From Oscillospiraceae bacterium (GTDB lineage: Bacteria; Bacillota_A; Clostridia; Oscillospirales; Oscillospiraceae): a DNA stretch of 32,888 nt. The notes beneath the pieces are model-generated. The model worked only from the letters and a program-made list of their open reading frames with translations. It did no database searches and was not told where the DNA came from. The stretch is taken from contig JAFUES010000003.1 of the NCBI GenBank assembly GCA_017470325.1, positions 1 to 32,888 on the forward strand, read 5' to 3'. A program made the position numbers and the translations under genes. Shown here piece by piece: positions 25,798-32,786 of the stretch (position 1 is the stretch's first letter; each line of letters begins with the position of its first letter).

Positions 25798-26537
25798 GCG
25801 AAGACAATGATCTGATCCTGGAAGTCCGCCATGTCAGCGGCGGCTACCGGCCCAACAGTCTGTTCGGCCGCTCCAAAGCCTATAAGGAAGTCCTGCACGA
25901 TGTGGACTTTGTGGTGCACAACGGAGAGATCCTGGGCCTGGTGGGCGAGAGCGGCACGGGCAAATCCACCCTGGCCAAGATCATCCTGGGGCTTATGGAG
26001 CCCGAGGAAGGGGAAGTGATCCACTACTCGCCCCGCCCCCAGATCATCTTTCAGGATCCTTACAGCTCCCTGAACCCCGCCTATACCGTGGAGTGGTCCA
26101 TCGAGGAGCCGCTGCGTATCTACGGGAAATATGACGCCGCCGAGCGCAAGCGCCGTGTCCGGGAGATGCTGGAGCGGGTGGAGCTGCCCGAAGAAGTCCT
26201 GAAGGCCAAGCCGGACGAGCTGTCCGGTGGCCAGCGCCAGCGCGTCAGCATCGCGGCGGCCCTGATCCGCCGCCCTCGTTTCCTCATCGCGGACGAGCCG
26301 GTCAGCGCTCTGGACGTGACCATCCAGGCCCAGATCCTGCGGCTTCTGCGGGAACTGCGGGAGGAGCTGGACCTGAGCTACCTGTTCATCTCCCACGATC
26401 TGAACGTGGTCTATCAGCTCTGCGACCGGGTGTTGGTGATGAAGCGCGGCCGCATCGTGGAGCAGGGGAGTGTGGAGGAAGTTTTCAACAATCCTAAGGA
26501 AGACTATACCAAGCGGCTGCTGGCCGCGGCGGAGTGA
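25794..26537 (+). CDS. ABC transporter ATPase, DppF/NikE type (short form)
   Basis: A 247-residue second ATPase. It shows Walker [10 protein letters not shown] with K57, the Q-loop [20 protein letters not shown], signature [19 protein letters not shown], Walker [13 protein letters not shown], and [20 protein letters not shown] with GRIVEQG. As with its partner, the C-terminal extension of oligopeptide ATPases is absent, giving a NikE-like length. The two ATPases overlap by four bases and should form a heterodimer. No metal-handling or peptidase gene that would decide the substrate is adjacent. Confidence 0.93.
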   Translation: MSEDNDLILEVRHVSGGYRPNSLFGRSKAYKEVLHDVDFVVHNGEILGLVGESGTGKSTLAKIILGLMEPEEGEVIHYSPRPQIIFQDPYSSLNPAYTVEWSIEEPLRIYGKYDAAERKRRVREMLERVELPEEVLKAKPDELSGGQRQRVSIAAALIRRPRFLIADEPVSALDVTIQAQILRLLRELREELDLSYLFISHDLNVVYQLCDRVLVMKRGRIVEQGSVEEVFNNPKEDYTKRLLAAAE

Positions 26538-26543
26538 GTAAGC

Positions 26544-27101
26544 ATGAACATCCGATATATCGCGGATATGCACTTTGATCATGAGAGCATCCTCGCCTAC
26601 GACAACCGCCCCTTCAACAGCGTGGCGGAGATGAACGAGACCATGATCGCCAACTGGAACCGGGTGGTGGGTCCGGAGGACAGCACCTGGATCCTGGGGG
26701 ATTTTTGCGCCGGCGGTCCTGAGCGCTGGCGGGAGCTGCTGACGGCGCTCAACGGGAAAAAGTCCCTGATTCTGGGCAATCACGATGATGCTGTGGCGGT
26801 GGAGGCCGTGCGGGACCTGCTGGAGGATGTGGCCGAGTACCGGGAGATCCTGGATGAGGGCCGCCATGTGGTCCTCTGCCACTATCCCATGGTCTCCTTC
26901 CATGACCAGTATTTTGGCTGGTATCACCTCTACGGCCATGTGCACGGCTCCTATGAGTGGAACATCACGGAAAACGCCAAGCGCCTGCTGCGGAATCTGT
27001 ATGTGCGGCAGGACCTGTGCCGCATGGCCAATACCGGCGCCATGCTCCCGTATATGGATTACACGCCCCGCACTTTGGACGAGCTGCTGCCCCAGTGCTG
27101 A
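26544..27101 (+). CDS. Calcineurin-like metallophosphoesterase
   Basis: A 185-residue phosphoesterase with the full metal-binding set: D8-x-H10 in ADMHFDH, GDF in WILGDFCAGG, GNHDD, H in LCHYPM, and GHVH in LYGHVHGSYEW. The fold is that of small single-domain phosphoesterases of about 170-190 residues often annotated as phosphohydrolases; substrates are varied and unknown here. It begins six bases after the last ATPase gene, so it is probably transcribed with the transporter. GAGTGAG upstream is only a weak ribosome binding site. It ends at a strong bidirectional terminator. Confidence 0.9.
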   Translation: MNIRYIADMHFDHESILAYDNRPFNSVAEMNETMIANWNRVVGPEDSTWILGDFCAGGPERWRELLTALNGKKSLILGNHDDAVAVEAVRDLLEDVAEYREILDEGRHVVLCHYPMVSFHDQYFGWYHLYGHVHGSYEWNITENAKRLLRNLYVRQDLCRMANTGAMLPYMDYTPRTLDELLPQC

Positions 27102-27112
27102 AAAAGGGTATA

Positions 27113-27155
27113 AAAAGAACTGCTGTGAACGTTTTCGTTCACAGCAGTTCTTTTA
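27113..27155. terminator. Bidirectional terminator between convergent operons
   Basis: A stem of about 19 pairs: 27113-27131 with 27136-27154, beginning with A residues and ending in TTTT. It serves the phosphoesterase on the plus strand and the scaffold gene (iscU-like) on the minus strand. Confidence 0.92.
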
Positions 27156-27166
27156 TGATCGGGAAC

Positions 27167-27613
27167 TTATAAGCCGCAGTGCTCGTGCAGCTCGTCTTCC
27201 TCGATTTCCTTGAAGTCCTCGGGATTGTACTCGATGCCCTTGCGGTCGTAGTAATCCTTGACGGCGGCACGCACGGCCTGCTCGGCCAGGACGCTGCAGT
27301 GGATCTTGTGGGTGGGCAGGCCGTCCAGAGCCTCCACCACGGCCTTGTTGGAGAGCTCCAGCGCCTGGTCGATGGTCTTACCCATGATCATCTCGGTAGC
27401 CATGGAGCTGGTGGCGATGGCGCTGCCGCAGCCGAAGGTGTTGAACTTGATGTCGGTGATGACCTTGCTGTCATCGTCGACCTTGATATACATGCGCATG
27501 ATATCGCCGCACTTGGCGTTGCCCACTTCGCCGATGCCGTCGGCGTCATCGATCTGTCCCACATTGCGGGGATTGCGGAAATGGTCCATTACTTTTTCAC
27601 TATAGAGTGCCAT
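27167..27613 (-). CDS. iscU: Iron-sulfur cluster scaffold protein, NifU/IscU type
   Basis: A 148-residue scaffold on which [2Fe-2S] and [4Fe-4S] clusters are built from sulfur delivered by the cysteine desulfurase encoded just upstream. The three cluster cysteines are present: C35 in NAKCGD, C62 in TFGCGS and C106 in KIHCSV, with D37 as the conserved aspartate. The N-terminus (MALYSEKVMDHFRNPRNVG) is typical. The acidic C-terminal tail after residue ~115 (IEYNPEDFKEIEEDELHEHCGL, in part) adds one extra cysteine, often seen in clostridial IscU/NifU-N proteins. AGGAGGTAAC before the ATG is a strong ribosome binding site. It follows iscS by 34 bases. Confidence 0.94.
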   Translation of the reverse strand: MALYSEKVMDHFRNPRNVGQIDDADGIGEVGNAKCGDIMRMYIKVDDDSKVITDIKFNTFGCGSAIATSSMATEMIMGKTIDQALELSNKAVVEALDGLPTHKIHCSVLAEQAVRAAVKDYYDRKGIEYNPEDFKEIEEDELHEHCGL

Positions 27614-27647
27614 GATCGTTACCTCCTATTTTGATTCCGTTTATCGT

Positions 27648-28835
27648 TTAAATCAGATGCTGGCGCTGGCCCTTCTGCAGCTCATCCCACACCGGGGACA
27701 TGGCCCGCAGATACTCCACCACCTTGGGGACGGCCTCGATGATATGGTCGATCTGCTCCATGGTGTTGTACTCGCCGATGGACAGACGCAGGGAGCCGTG
27801 GGCTACCTCGTGGGGCAGGCCGATGGACAGCAGCACATGGCTGGGATCCAGAGAGCCGGAGGTGCAGGCGCTGCCGGACGAGGCGCAGATGCCCTGATCG
27901 TCCAGCATCAGCAACAGACTCTCGCCCTCGATGCCCTCAAAGCACATGTTCACAGTGCCGGGCACATGGTGCTCCAGACTGCCGTTGATCTTGCTGTGGG
28001 GGATCTTCGATAGCTCGGCAAAGAGCTTGTCGCGCATGGGGATGATCTTGGCGGTGTTCTCCTCCATGTGGTCGCAGGATTCCTTCAGCGCCGCAGCCAT
28101 GGCCACGATACCGGCCACGTTCTCGGTGCCGGCGCGCTTGCCGCGCTCCTGAGCGCCGCCCTCAATGATGTTGGTCAGCAGCATGCCCTTTCTGGCGAAG
28201 AGCACGCCCACGCCCTTGGGCGCGTGGAACTTGTGGCCGGACATGGACAGCATGTCGATGTTCATGGCCTTCACGTCGATGGGCATATGGCCGGCGGCCT
28301 GGACAGCGTCGGTGTGGAAGGGGATACCCTTACTGCGACATAGAGCGCCGATCTCGGCGATGGGCTGCACGGTGCCGATCTCATTGTTGGCGAACATGAT
28401 GGTCACCAGGGCGGTATCCTCCCGGATGGCGGCCTCCACGTCCTCCACCTTGATCACGCCGTCGGCGTGGGGATCCAGCAGGGTGACCTCAAAGCCCTCT
28501 TTCTCCAGCTTGGCCAGGGTGTGAAGCACCGCGTGGTGCTCGAACTGGGTGGAGATCAGGTGCTTCTTGCCCTTGCGCGCGCCCAAACGGGCGGCAGAAA
28601 CGATGGCCTGGTTGTCCGCCTCGCTGCCGCCGGAGGTGAAATAGATCTCCTTGGGATCGGCATTGATGCAGGCGGCCACAGTCTCGCGGGCCGCGGTGAG
28701 AGCCTCGGTAGCTTTCTGACCGAAGGCGTAGAGGCTGGAAGGGTTGCCGTAAAAATCGGTCAGATAGGGCAGCATGGCGTCCAGCGCGGTCTTGCTGACG
28801 CTGGTGGTCGCTGCGTTGTCTGCGTATACAAACAT
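27648..28835 (-). CDS. iscS: Cysteine desulfurase, IscS/NifS type
   Basis: A 395-residue pyridoxal-phosphate enzyme that takes sulfur from L-cysteine and passes it to the scaffold. It begins [13 protein letters not shown]101 in QFEHHAV stacks on the cofactor, K202 in [12 protein letters not shown] binds it, and the mobile-loop catalytic C324 lies in [11 protein letters not shown], the class I form. Length is standard. GAAAGGA upstream of ATG 28835 is the ribosome binding site. It has a strong promoter that overlaps the end of the Rrf2 regulator gene. Confidence 0.96.
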   Translation of the reverse strand: MFVYADNAATTSVSKTALDAMLPYLTDFYGNPSSLYAFGQKATEALTAARETVAACINADPKEIYFTSGGSEADNQAIVSAARLGARKGKKHLISTQFEHHAVLHTLAKLEKEGFEVTLLDPHADGVIKVEDVEAAIREDTALVTIMFANNEIGTVQPIAEIGALCRSKGIPFHTDAVQAAGHMPIDVKAMNIDMLSMSGHKFHAPKGVGVLFARKGMLLTNIIEGGAQERGKRAGTENVAGIVAMAAALKESCDHMEENTAKIIPMRDKLFAELSKIPHSKINGSLEHHVPGTVNMCFEGIEGESLLLMLDDQGICASSGSACTSGSLDPSHVLLSIGLPHEVAHGSLRLSIGEYNTMEQIDHIIEAVPKVVEYLRAMSPVWDELQKGQRQHLI

Positions 28836-28871
28836 GGCGATGGTCCTTTCTGTATGGTTTGTTTTTAAAAT

Positions 28872-28894
28872 ATTCCTACAAAGTCAATGGGAAT
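28872..28894. promoter_or_regulatory. Candidate Rrf2-type operator at the iscS promoter
   Basis: Dyad ATTCC (28872-28876) - 13 bases - GGAAT (28890-28894). It touches the -10 box and covers the expected transcription start, so a bound regulator would repress. The 13 bases between CC and GG equal the spacing of E. coli type 2 IscR sites. A related site lies in the rrf2 promoter. Confidence 0.5.
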
Positions 28895-28920
28895 TATAGC
28901 ACAGTCTGGAGATTTGTCAA
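28893..28920 (-). promoter_or_regulatory. Promoter of iscS-iscU
   Basis: On the minus strand: TTGACA (28920-28915), a 16-base spacer and TATAAT (28898-28893), preceded by TGC as an extended -10. The -35 box contains the TGA stop of the Rrf2 gene. Confidence 0.85.
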
Positions 28921-29342
28921 TGCCCGGCTTTCCATTTTTCACCAGTGAGCAGGTCTGCCAGGGTGACGCCGTCCAGATAGGCGTTGGTGATGTCGTCCAG
29001 CTCCTTCCACATGGGGATGGTCATGCAGGCGGACGCCTGCTCGCAGTGGACGCTGCCGTCCTTGATGCAGGCCACCGGGGCCAGGTTGTCCTCCAGAGAG
29101 CGCAGGATCTCGCCCACCTTATAGTCCGCCGGGCTGCGGTTGAGCTTGTAGCCGCCCTCCTTGCCGCGGGTGCTGTCCACCAGCTCCGCCTTTTTCAGGC
29201 CGCCCACGATCATCTCCAGATATTTCATGGATATGCCCTGCCGGTCTGCCACGGTCTTCAGCGACACATAGCCGTCCTCCGGGTGCTGGGCCAGGTCCAG
29301 CATAACACGCAGCGCATAGCGCCCCTTGCTGGTCACGTTCAT
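28917..29342 (-). CDS. Rrf2-family (IscR-like) transcriptional regulator
   Basis: A 141-residue winged-helix regulator beginning MNVTSKGRYALRVMLDLAQH, with the recognition region VADRQGISMKYLEMIVGGLK and wing sequence STRGKEGGYKL. Three cysteines, C92, C100 and C106, lie where IscR and NsrR bind an iron-sulfur cluster; the spacing is C-x7-C-x5-C instead of C-x5-C-x5-C. It probably senses cluster status and controls the isc genes that follow. I chose ATG 29342 because a near-perfect GGAGGTGATCC lies directly upstream, whereas an in-frame ATG 21 bases earlier has none. Similar Rrf2 proteins (CymR type) respond to cysteine, so that alternative is open. Confidence 0.9.
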   Translation of the reverse strand: MNVTSKGRYALRVMLDLAQHPEDGYVSLKTVADRQGISMKYLEMIVGGLKKAELVDSTRGKEGGYKLNRSPADYKVGEILRSLEDNLAPVACIKDGSVHCEQASACMTIPMWKELDDITNAYLDGVTLADLLTGEKWKAGH

Positions 29343-29367
29343 TGGATCACCTCCGATTTCCAACGGT

Positions 29368-29396
29368 AATATACCACAAGATTAGTAGGAATTAAA
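29368..29396 (-). promoter_or_regulatory. Promoter of the Rrf2 regulator gene
   Basis: On the minus strand: TTTAAT (29396-29391), a 17-base spacer and TATATT (29373-29368) preceded by TGG, an extended -10. It is about 26 bases before the start codon. Confidence 0.65.
29371..29392. promoter_or_regulatory. Candidate Rrf2-type operator at its own promoter
   Basis: On the minus strand ATTCC - 12 bases - GGTAT, lying between and over the promoter boxes. It shares the string ATTCCTAC and the general layout with the dyad at 28872-28894, which supports autoregulation. Confidence 0.45.
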
Positions 29397-29400
29397 CTGC

Positions 29401-29441
29401 TATTTGCAACAAATAGTACCGCTGTGCAAAATTTGCACAGC
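29401..29441. promoter_or_regulatory. Two adjacent palindromes upstream of the amino-acid ABC operon
   Basis: First, TATTTG - CAA - CAAATA (29401-29415). Second, a perfect dyad with ten-base arms GCTGTGCAAA and TTTGCACAGC around one central A (29421-29441). Both lie upstream of the -35 box of the binding-protein promoter, a position suiting an activator site. No regulator gene is adjacent except the Rrf2 gene, whose site looks different. Confidence 0.5.
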
Positions 29442-29458
29442 GAAGCGGTCGGAAGCTA

Positions 29459-29486
29459 TTGCTTTATTTCGCTAATGTGATATCAT
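29459..29486 (+). promoter_or_regulatory. Promoter of the amino-acid ABC operon
   Basis: TTGCTT (29459-29464), a 16-base spacer and TATCAT (29481-29486), with TGA before it as an extended -10. The start codon at 29525 is about 38 bases downstream. Confidence 0.65.
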
Positions 29487-29524
29487 ACTGATGCAATTTA
29501 TTTTTGCATAATGGAGGAAATAAT

Positions 29525-30379
29525 ATGAAAAAGATTCTTGCAATGCTGCTGGCTCTGGTGATGGTAGTCGCCCTGTGCGCCTGCGGCAGCTCCGGCAGCA
29601 CCGCTTCCGCACCTGCGGTGACCTACGGCTTCCTGGATGAAACCCTGGGCGTGGAATCTTACGCCATCGGCTTCCGTATCGGTGACGATGAGCTGGCCCA
29701 GACTGTCAGCGCCGCCGTGAAGGCCCTGGTGCTCGACGGCACTTACGATAAGATCGGTGAAAAGTACCCTGATATCAAGGATTATCTTTGCCTGAGCGGC
29801 CTGAGCGCTGACGAAATCGACGCGCCCAATCTCCCGGCAGGGGGGAACTTCGGTTCCGGCTATACCTTCAAGCACGGCTTTGATCTGGATTATCCCCCTT
29901 ATTCCTACCTGCAGGATGACGGCAGTGTGGGCGGCTTCGACGTGGAGCTGTGCCAGGCTGTCTGCGCGTACCTGGGCTGGAACTATGAGCCCGTTCCCTT
30001 CAACTGGGACGCCAAGGACATGGAGCTGAATGCGGGCAGCTGCGACTGCATTTGGTCTGGCTTCACCAAGGAAGGCCGTGAGGACAGCTACACTTGGGGC
30101 ATTACCTACTCCAACAACACCCAGGGCATCCTGGTTGCCAGCGACTCCGGCATCAAAACCCTGGCTGATCTGAAGGATAAGGTCGTTGGTGTTCAGACTG
30201 CTACTTCCGCCATGGATATGCTGGAAGATTCTCAGGCGGATCTGGCTGAGACCTTCGCCGATCTGAAGATCTATGAGACCTACACCATTGCTTACAACGA
30301 TCTGAAGGCTGGCGCCATCGACGCCATCGCCATCGATATGACCGCCGGCGCTTTCCTGATTGCAAGCGACGCCGGCTGA
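29525..30379 (+). CDS. Amino-acid ABC transporter binding lipoprotein (SBP family 3), circularly permuted
   Basis: 284 residues. The lipobox ends at C20 (LCAC), then a short Ser/Ala linker. Residues ~32-90 (GFLDETLGVESYAIGFRIGD to DGTYDKIGEKYPDIKDYLCL) match the normal C-terminal end of SBP_bac_3 proteins. Residues ~93-110 form a linker, and ~111-284 (FKHGFDLDYPPYSYL onward) match the normal N-terminal lobe and lobe II, stopping at AIDMTAGAFLIASDAG, just before where the second hinge strand should start. Every part of the fold is present once, in permuted order. The ligand residues R185 (KEGRED) and D271 (AIDMTAG) are kept, so it probably binds an alpha-amino acid. ATG 29525 is chosen because GGAGG at 29513 fits and the signal peptide starts there. 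The frame is intact and a terminator follows the stop, so it does not look like a pseudogene. Confidence 0.88.
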   Translation: MKKILAMLLALVMVVALCACGSSGSTASAPAVTYGFLDETLGVESYAIGFRIGDDELAQTVSAAVKALVLDGTYDKIGEKYPDIKDYLCLSGLSADEIDAPNLPAGGNFGSGYTFKHGFDLDYPPYSYLQDDGSVGGFDVELCQAVCAYLGWNYEPVPFNWDAKDMELNAGSCDCIWSGFTKEGREDSYTWGITYSNNTQGILVASDSGIKTLADLKDKVVGVQTATSAMDMLEDSQADLAETFADLKIYETYTIAYNDLKAGAIDAIAIDMTAGAFLIASDAG

Positions 30380-30390
30380 TATGAATCCAC

Positions 30391-30425
30391 AAAAAGGGGC
30401 TTGGCTTTGCCCAAGCCCCTTTTTT
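30391..30425 (+). terminator. Terminator between binding protein and permease genes
   Basis: AAAAAGGGGCTTGG (30391-30404) pairs with CCAAGCCCCTTTTT (30411-30424), loop of six, followed by more T. It is probably leaky, giving more binding protein than permease. Confidence 0.9.
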
Positions 30426-30443
30426 GTTTTTGAGGTGTGATTT

Positions 30444-31091
30444 ATGACTTTTTCCACCATGCTTAGCACCATGGCAGTGGGCATGCTGCGAACCTGCGGC
30501 ATCTTCTTCCTGACGCTGCTGTTTTCTTTACCTTTGGGTATGATCGTGATGCTGCTGCGCCGTTCGCGTATTGCCGTTGTGCAGGGGATTACCAAGGTCT
30601 TCATAGCCATCATGCGCGGCACACCGCTGATGCTCCAGTTGTTGGTGTGGTATTTCGGGCCGTACTATCTGTTTGGCTGGTCCATCCGCGGCTATCGGTT
30701 TACGGCTATCATCCTGGGCTTCTCCATGAACTACGCGGCTTACTTTGCTGAAATTTACCGCGGCGGCATCGAGGCGATCCCTGTGGGCCAATACGAGGCG
30801 GCGGAGGTCCTGGGCTACAGCCGCAGCCAGACCTTTTTCCGGATCATCCTGCCCCAGGTGGTCAAGACCATCTTGCCTTCCGTGACCAATGAGATCATCA
30901 CCCTGGTCAAGGATACCTCCCTGGCCTTTACCCTGGCCTATAACGAGATGTTCTCTCTGGCAAAGCAAATCGCCGCATCCCAGACTTCTTTTACGCCCTT
31001 TGTCATCGCCGGCGTGTTCTACTTTGTGGCCAACTACGCGGTGGCCTTCGGCATGGAGCGAGTTGAGAAGGCCTTTGATTATTACAAGTAG
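30444..31091 (+). CDS. Polar amino-acid ABC transporter permease (HisM/GlnP type)
   Basis: A 215-residue membrane permease with about five helices. It shows the family stretch [15 protein letters not shown], then [20 protein letters not shown] and [20 protein letters not shown], which is the ATPase-contact EAA loop, followed by [20 protein letters not shown] and KDTSLAF. Only one permease gene is present, so the channel is probably a homodimer. TGAGGTGTGA before ATG 30444 is the ribosome binding site. It starts 64 bases after the binding-protein gene, beyond the terminator. Confidence 0.94.
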   Translation: MTFSTMLSTMAVGMLRTCGIFFLTLLFSLPLGMIVMLLRRSRIAVVQGITKVFIAIMRGTPLMLQLLVWYFGPYYLFGWSIRGYRFTAIILGFSMNYAAYFAEIYRGGIEAIPVGQYEAAEVLGYSRSQTFFRIILPQVVKTILPSVTNEIITLVKDTSLAFTLAYNEMFSLAKQIAASQTSFTPFVIAGVFYFVANYAVAFGMERVEKAFDYYK

Positions 31092-31104
31092 GGAGGCGAC
31101 AGCT

Positions 31105-31866
31105 ATGGTTTTGGAAATGAAGAATATCCGGAAGTCCTTTCACGACCTGGAGGTCTTGAAGGACATCAGCCTCCATGTGGACAGCGGCGAGGTGGTCAGC
31201 GTCATCGGCCCCTCCGGCTCCGGCAAGTCCACACTGCTGCGCTGCGCAACCTTTTTGGAGACCATCGACGGCGGCGAGATCCGCTATATGGGGGAGACGG
31301 CTGCCCACACGGATGACAGCGGTAAGGCGGTCTATGTTCACCCCAAGGAGCTGCGGCATTTTCGCAGCTACTGCGGCCTGGTGTTTCAGCAGTTCAATCT
31401 GTTTCCTCATTACAGCGTGCTGAAGAATCTGATCGACGCACCTATGCAGGTCCGCCGCATCAGCAAGGATGAGGCGGAAGCGACGGCCATGGAACTGCTG
31501 CGCAAGATGGGCATAGCGGAAAAGGCCAATGCCTATCCCTACCAGCTTTCCGGTGGCCAGCAGCAGCGTGTGGCCATCGCTCGCGCCCTGGCCATGAAGC
31601 CGGAGATCCTGTTCTTTGACGAGCCCACCTCGGCCCTGGACCCGGAGCTGACCGGCGAGGTGCTGAAGGTCATCCGTCAGCTGGCGGAGGAAAAGATGAC
31701 CATGGTGGTCGTCACCCATGAGATGCCCTTCGCCAAGGCGGTCAGCAACCGCGTCATCTTTATGGCCGGCGGCGTGATCGTGGAGCAGGGCGACCCGCTG
31801 GAGGTCTTCGACAATCCCAAAGAGGAGCGGACCAAGCAGTTTCTGCGGGTGTTCGAGCGGGCATGA
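31105..31866 (+). CDS. Polar amino-acid ABC transporter ATPase (GlnQ/HisP type)
   Basis: A 253-residue ABC ATPase. Walker A is GPSGSGKST with K41, then [17 protein letters not shown] as Q-loop region, the signature [19 protein letters not shown], Walker [16 protein letters not shown] and the H-loop [11 protein letters not shown], ending [20 protein letters not shown]. It shows the extra residues after the LE(T)I segment that are usual in this family ([20 protein letters not shown]). GGGAGG at 31091-31096 precedes ATG 31105, overlapping the permease stop. Its own stop overlaps the start of the racemase-like gene. Confidence 0.96.
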   Translation: MVLEMKNIRKSFHDLEVLKDISLHVDSGEVVSVIGPSGSGKSTLLRCATFLETIDGGEIRYMGETAAHTDDSGKAVYVHPKELRHFRSYCGLVFQQFNLFPHYSVLKNLIDAPMQVRRISKDEAEATAMELLRKMGIAEKANAYPYQLSGGQQQRVAIARALAMKPEILFFDEPTSALDPELTGEVLKVIRQLAEEKMTMVVVTHEMPFAKAVSNRVIFMAGGVIVEQGDPLEVFDNPKEERTKQFLRVFERA

Positions 31867-32714
31867 GCAGAGAGTTGATTGTAGAACAGAGCGATCCCCT
31901 GCAATACAGCATCTTTGACCCCACGGGGAATATCACCGCACTGGTGGAAAGTCCGGTCCCTGTCGTCCGGCAGCCTGCTGTGGCCGCGGAACTGATGGCG
32001 CGGCACCCGGAGGTGGAGCAGGTTGGATTTGTGCGCTATGCCGATCCCGCGCCGACAGATGGCTCTGCCCCTGCGGCACTGCGTATGGCGGGCGGCGAGT
32101 TCTGCGGCAACGCGGCTATGAGTGCCGCGGCACTTTATTTGCTGCGCCGCGGGTCAGAAGCTGTGGAGCCGGAAACCGTGCGGCTCCAGGTTTCCGGGGC
32201 GGCTGAGCCGGTGGAAGTGCGCCTGAGCCGCGAAGATGCAGATTGCTTCCGCGCCGCGGTCCGTATGCCCCCGGCACAGGCTGTGGAAGAAAAGAAGCTG
32301 CGTTTTGCCGACCTCTGCGGCAGGCTCCCCCTCGTCCGCATGGAGGGAATTTCCCACATCATAGTGGAACCCGGTTCCCTTTTTTTCCCGCTGCTTGAGG
32401 ATCGGGCGGCTGCCGAAGGGGCCGTGCGCGCCTGGTGCAGAGAGCTCTCGGCGGATGGCCTGGGACTGATGTTCCTGATGGAAGATGCAGACGGCTATCG
32501 GCTGACCCCGCTGGTCTATGTGCCCGGCAGCGGCACCGTGTTTTGGGAAAATGCATGTGCCAGCGGCAGCTCCGCCGTGGGCATGGCCCTGGCCGTACGG
32601 ACAGGCAAAGCCGTGGACCTGAGCCTGCGCCAGCCGGGGGGACTTCTACGGGTGGAGAGCGATCCCGCAAGCGGCGAGACCTGGCTCTACGGCAGAACAA
32701 GACTTGTAAAATGA
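31863..32714 (+). CDS. DapF-fold amino acid racemase/epimerase-like protein
   Basis: A 283-residue cytoplasmic protein related to diaminopimelate epimerase and histidine racemase (HisR/CntK-like) proteins. These enzymes invert the alpha-carbon of an amino acid without cofactor, using two cysteines. The two expected cysteines are visible: C81 in [13 protein letters not shown] and C232 in [13 protein letters not shown]. The N-terminus ([16 protein letters not shown]) and the [11 protein letters not shown] stretch are typical of the clostridial subgroup rather than of true DapF. Its start overlaps the ATPase stop (ATGA), so it is made together with the amino-acid transporter and probably acts on its substrate or provides it. 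No lysine-pathway genes are nearby, which argues against a classical DapF role. The substrate is not proven. Confidence 0.8.
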   Translation: MSRELIVEQSDPLQYSIFDPTGNITALVESPVPVVRQPAVAAELMARHPEVEQVGFVRYADPAPTDGSAPAALRMAGGEFCGNAAMSAAALYLLRRGSEAVEPETVRLQVSGAAEPVEVRLSREDADCFRAAVRMPPAQAVEEKKLRFADLCGRLPLVRMEGISHIIVEPGSLFFPLLEDRAAAEGAVRAWCRELSADGLGLMFLMEDADGYRLTPLVYVPGSGTVFWENACASGSSAVGMALAVRTGKAVDLSLRQPGGLLRVESDPASGETWLYGRTRLVK

Positions 32715-32786
32715 ACAACAAAGCACCGCTGGGATCCGACCGGATCCTGCATCTGTCAACCAAAAGTAGACAGTAAAAAAGAATAG

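Noticed and set aside
29525..30379. Reading the binding-protein gene as a truncated pseudogene or a partial duplicate
   Set aside because: All elements of the fold are present exactly once, the frame is unbroken, the lipobox and ligand residues are intact, and expression signals are in place; permutation explains it better.
21612..32714. A staphylopine-like metallophore system (Cnt) formed by the Nik-type transporter and the histidine-racemase-like gene
   Set aside because: The two lie about 5 kb apart in different operons with the isc genes between them, and no nicotianamine-synthase-like or opine dehydrogenase gene is present in the window.
31863..32714. Calling the gene dapF of lysine/peptidoglycan synthesis
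   Set aside because: The cysteine motifs ([17 protein letters not shown]) differ from the usual DapF forms and no lysine-pathway genes are near; an amino-acid racemase-like protein is the safer call.
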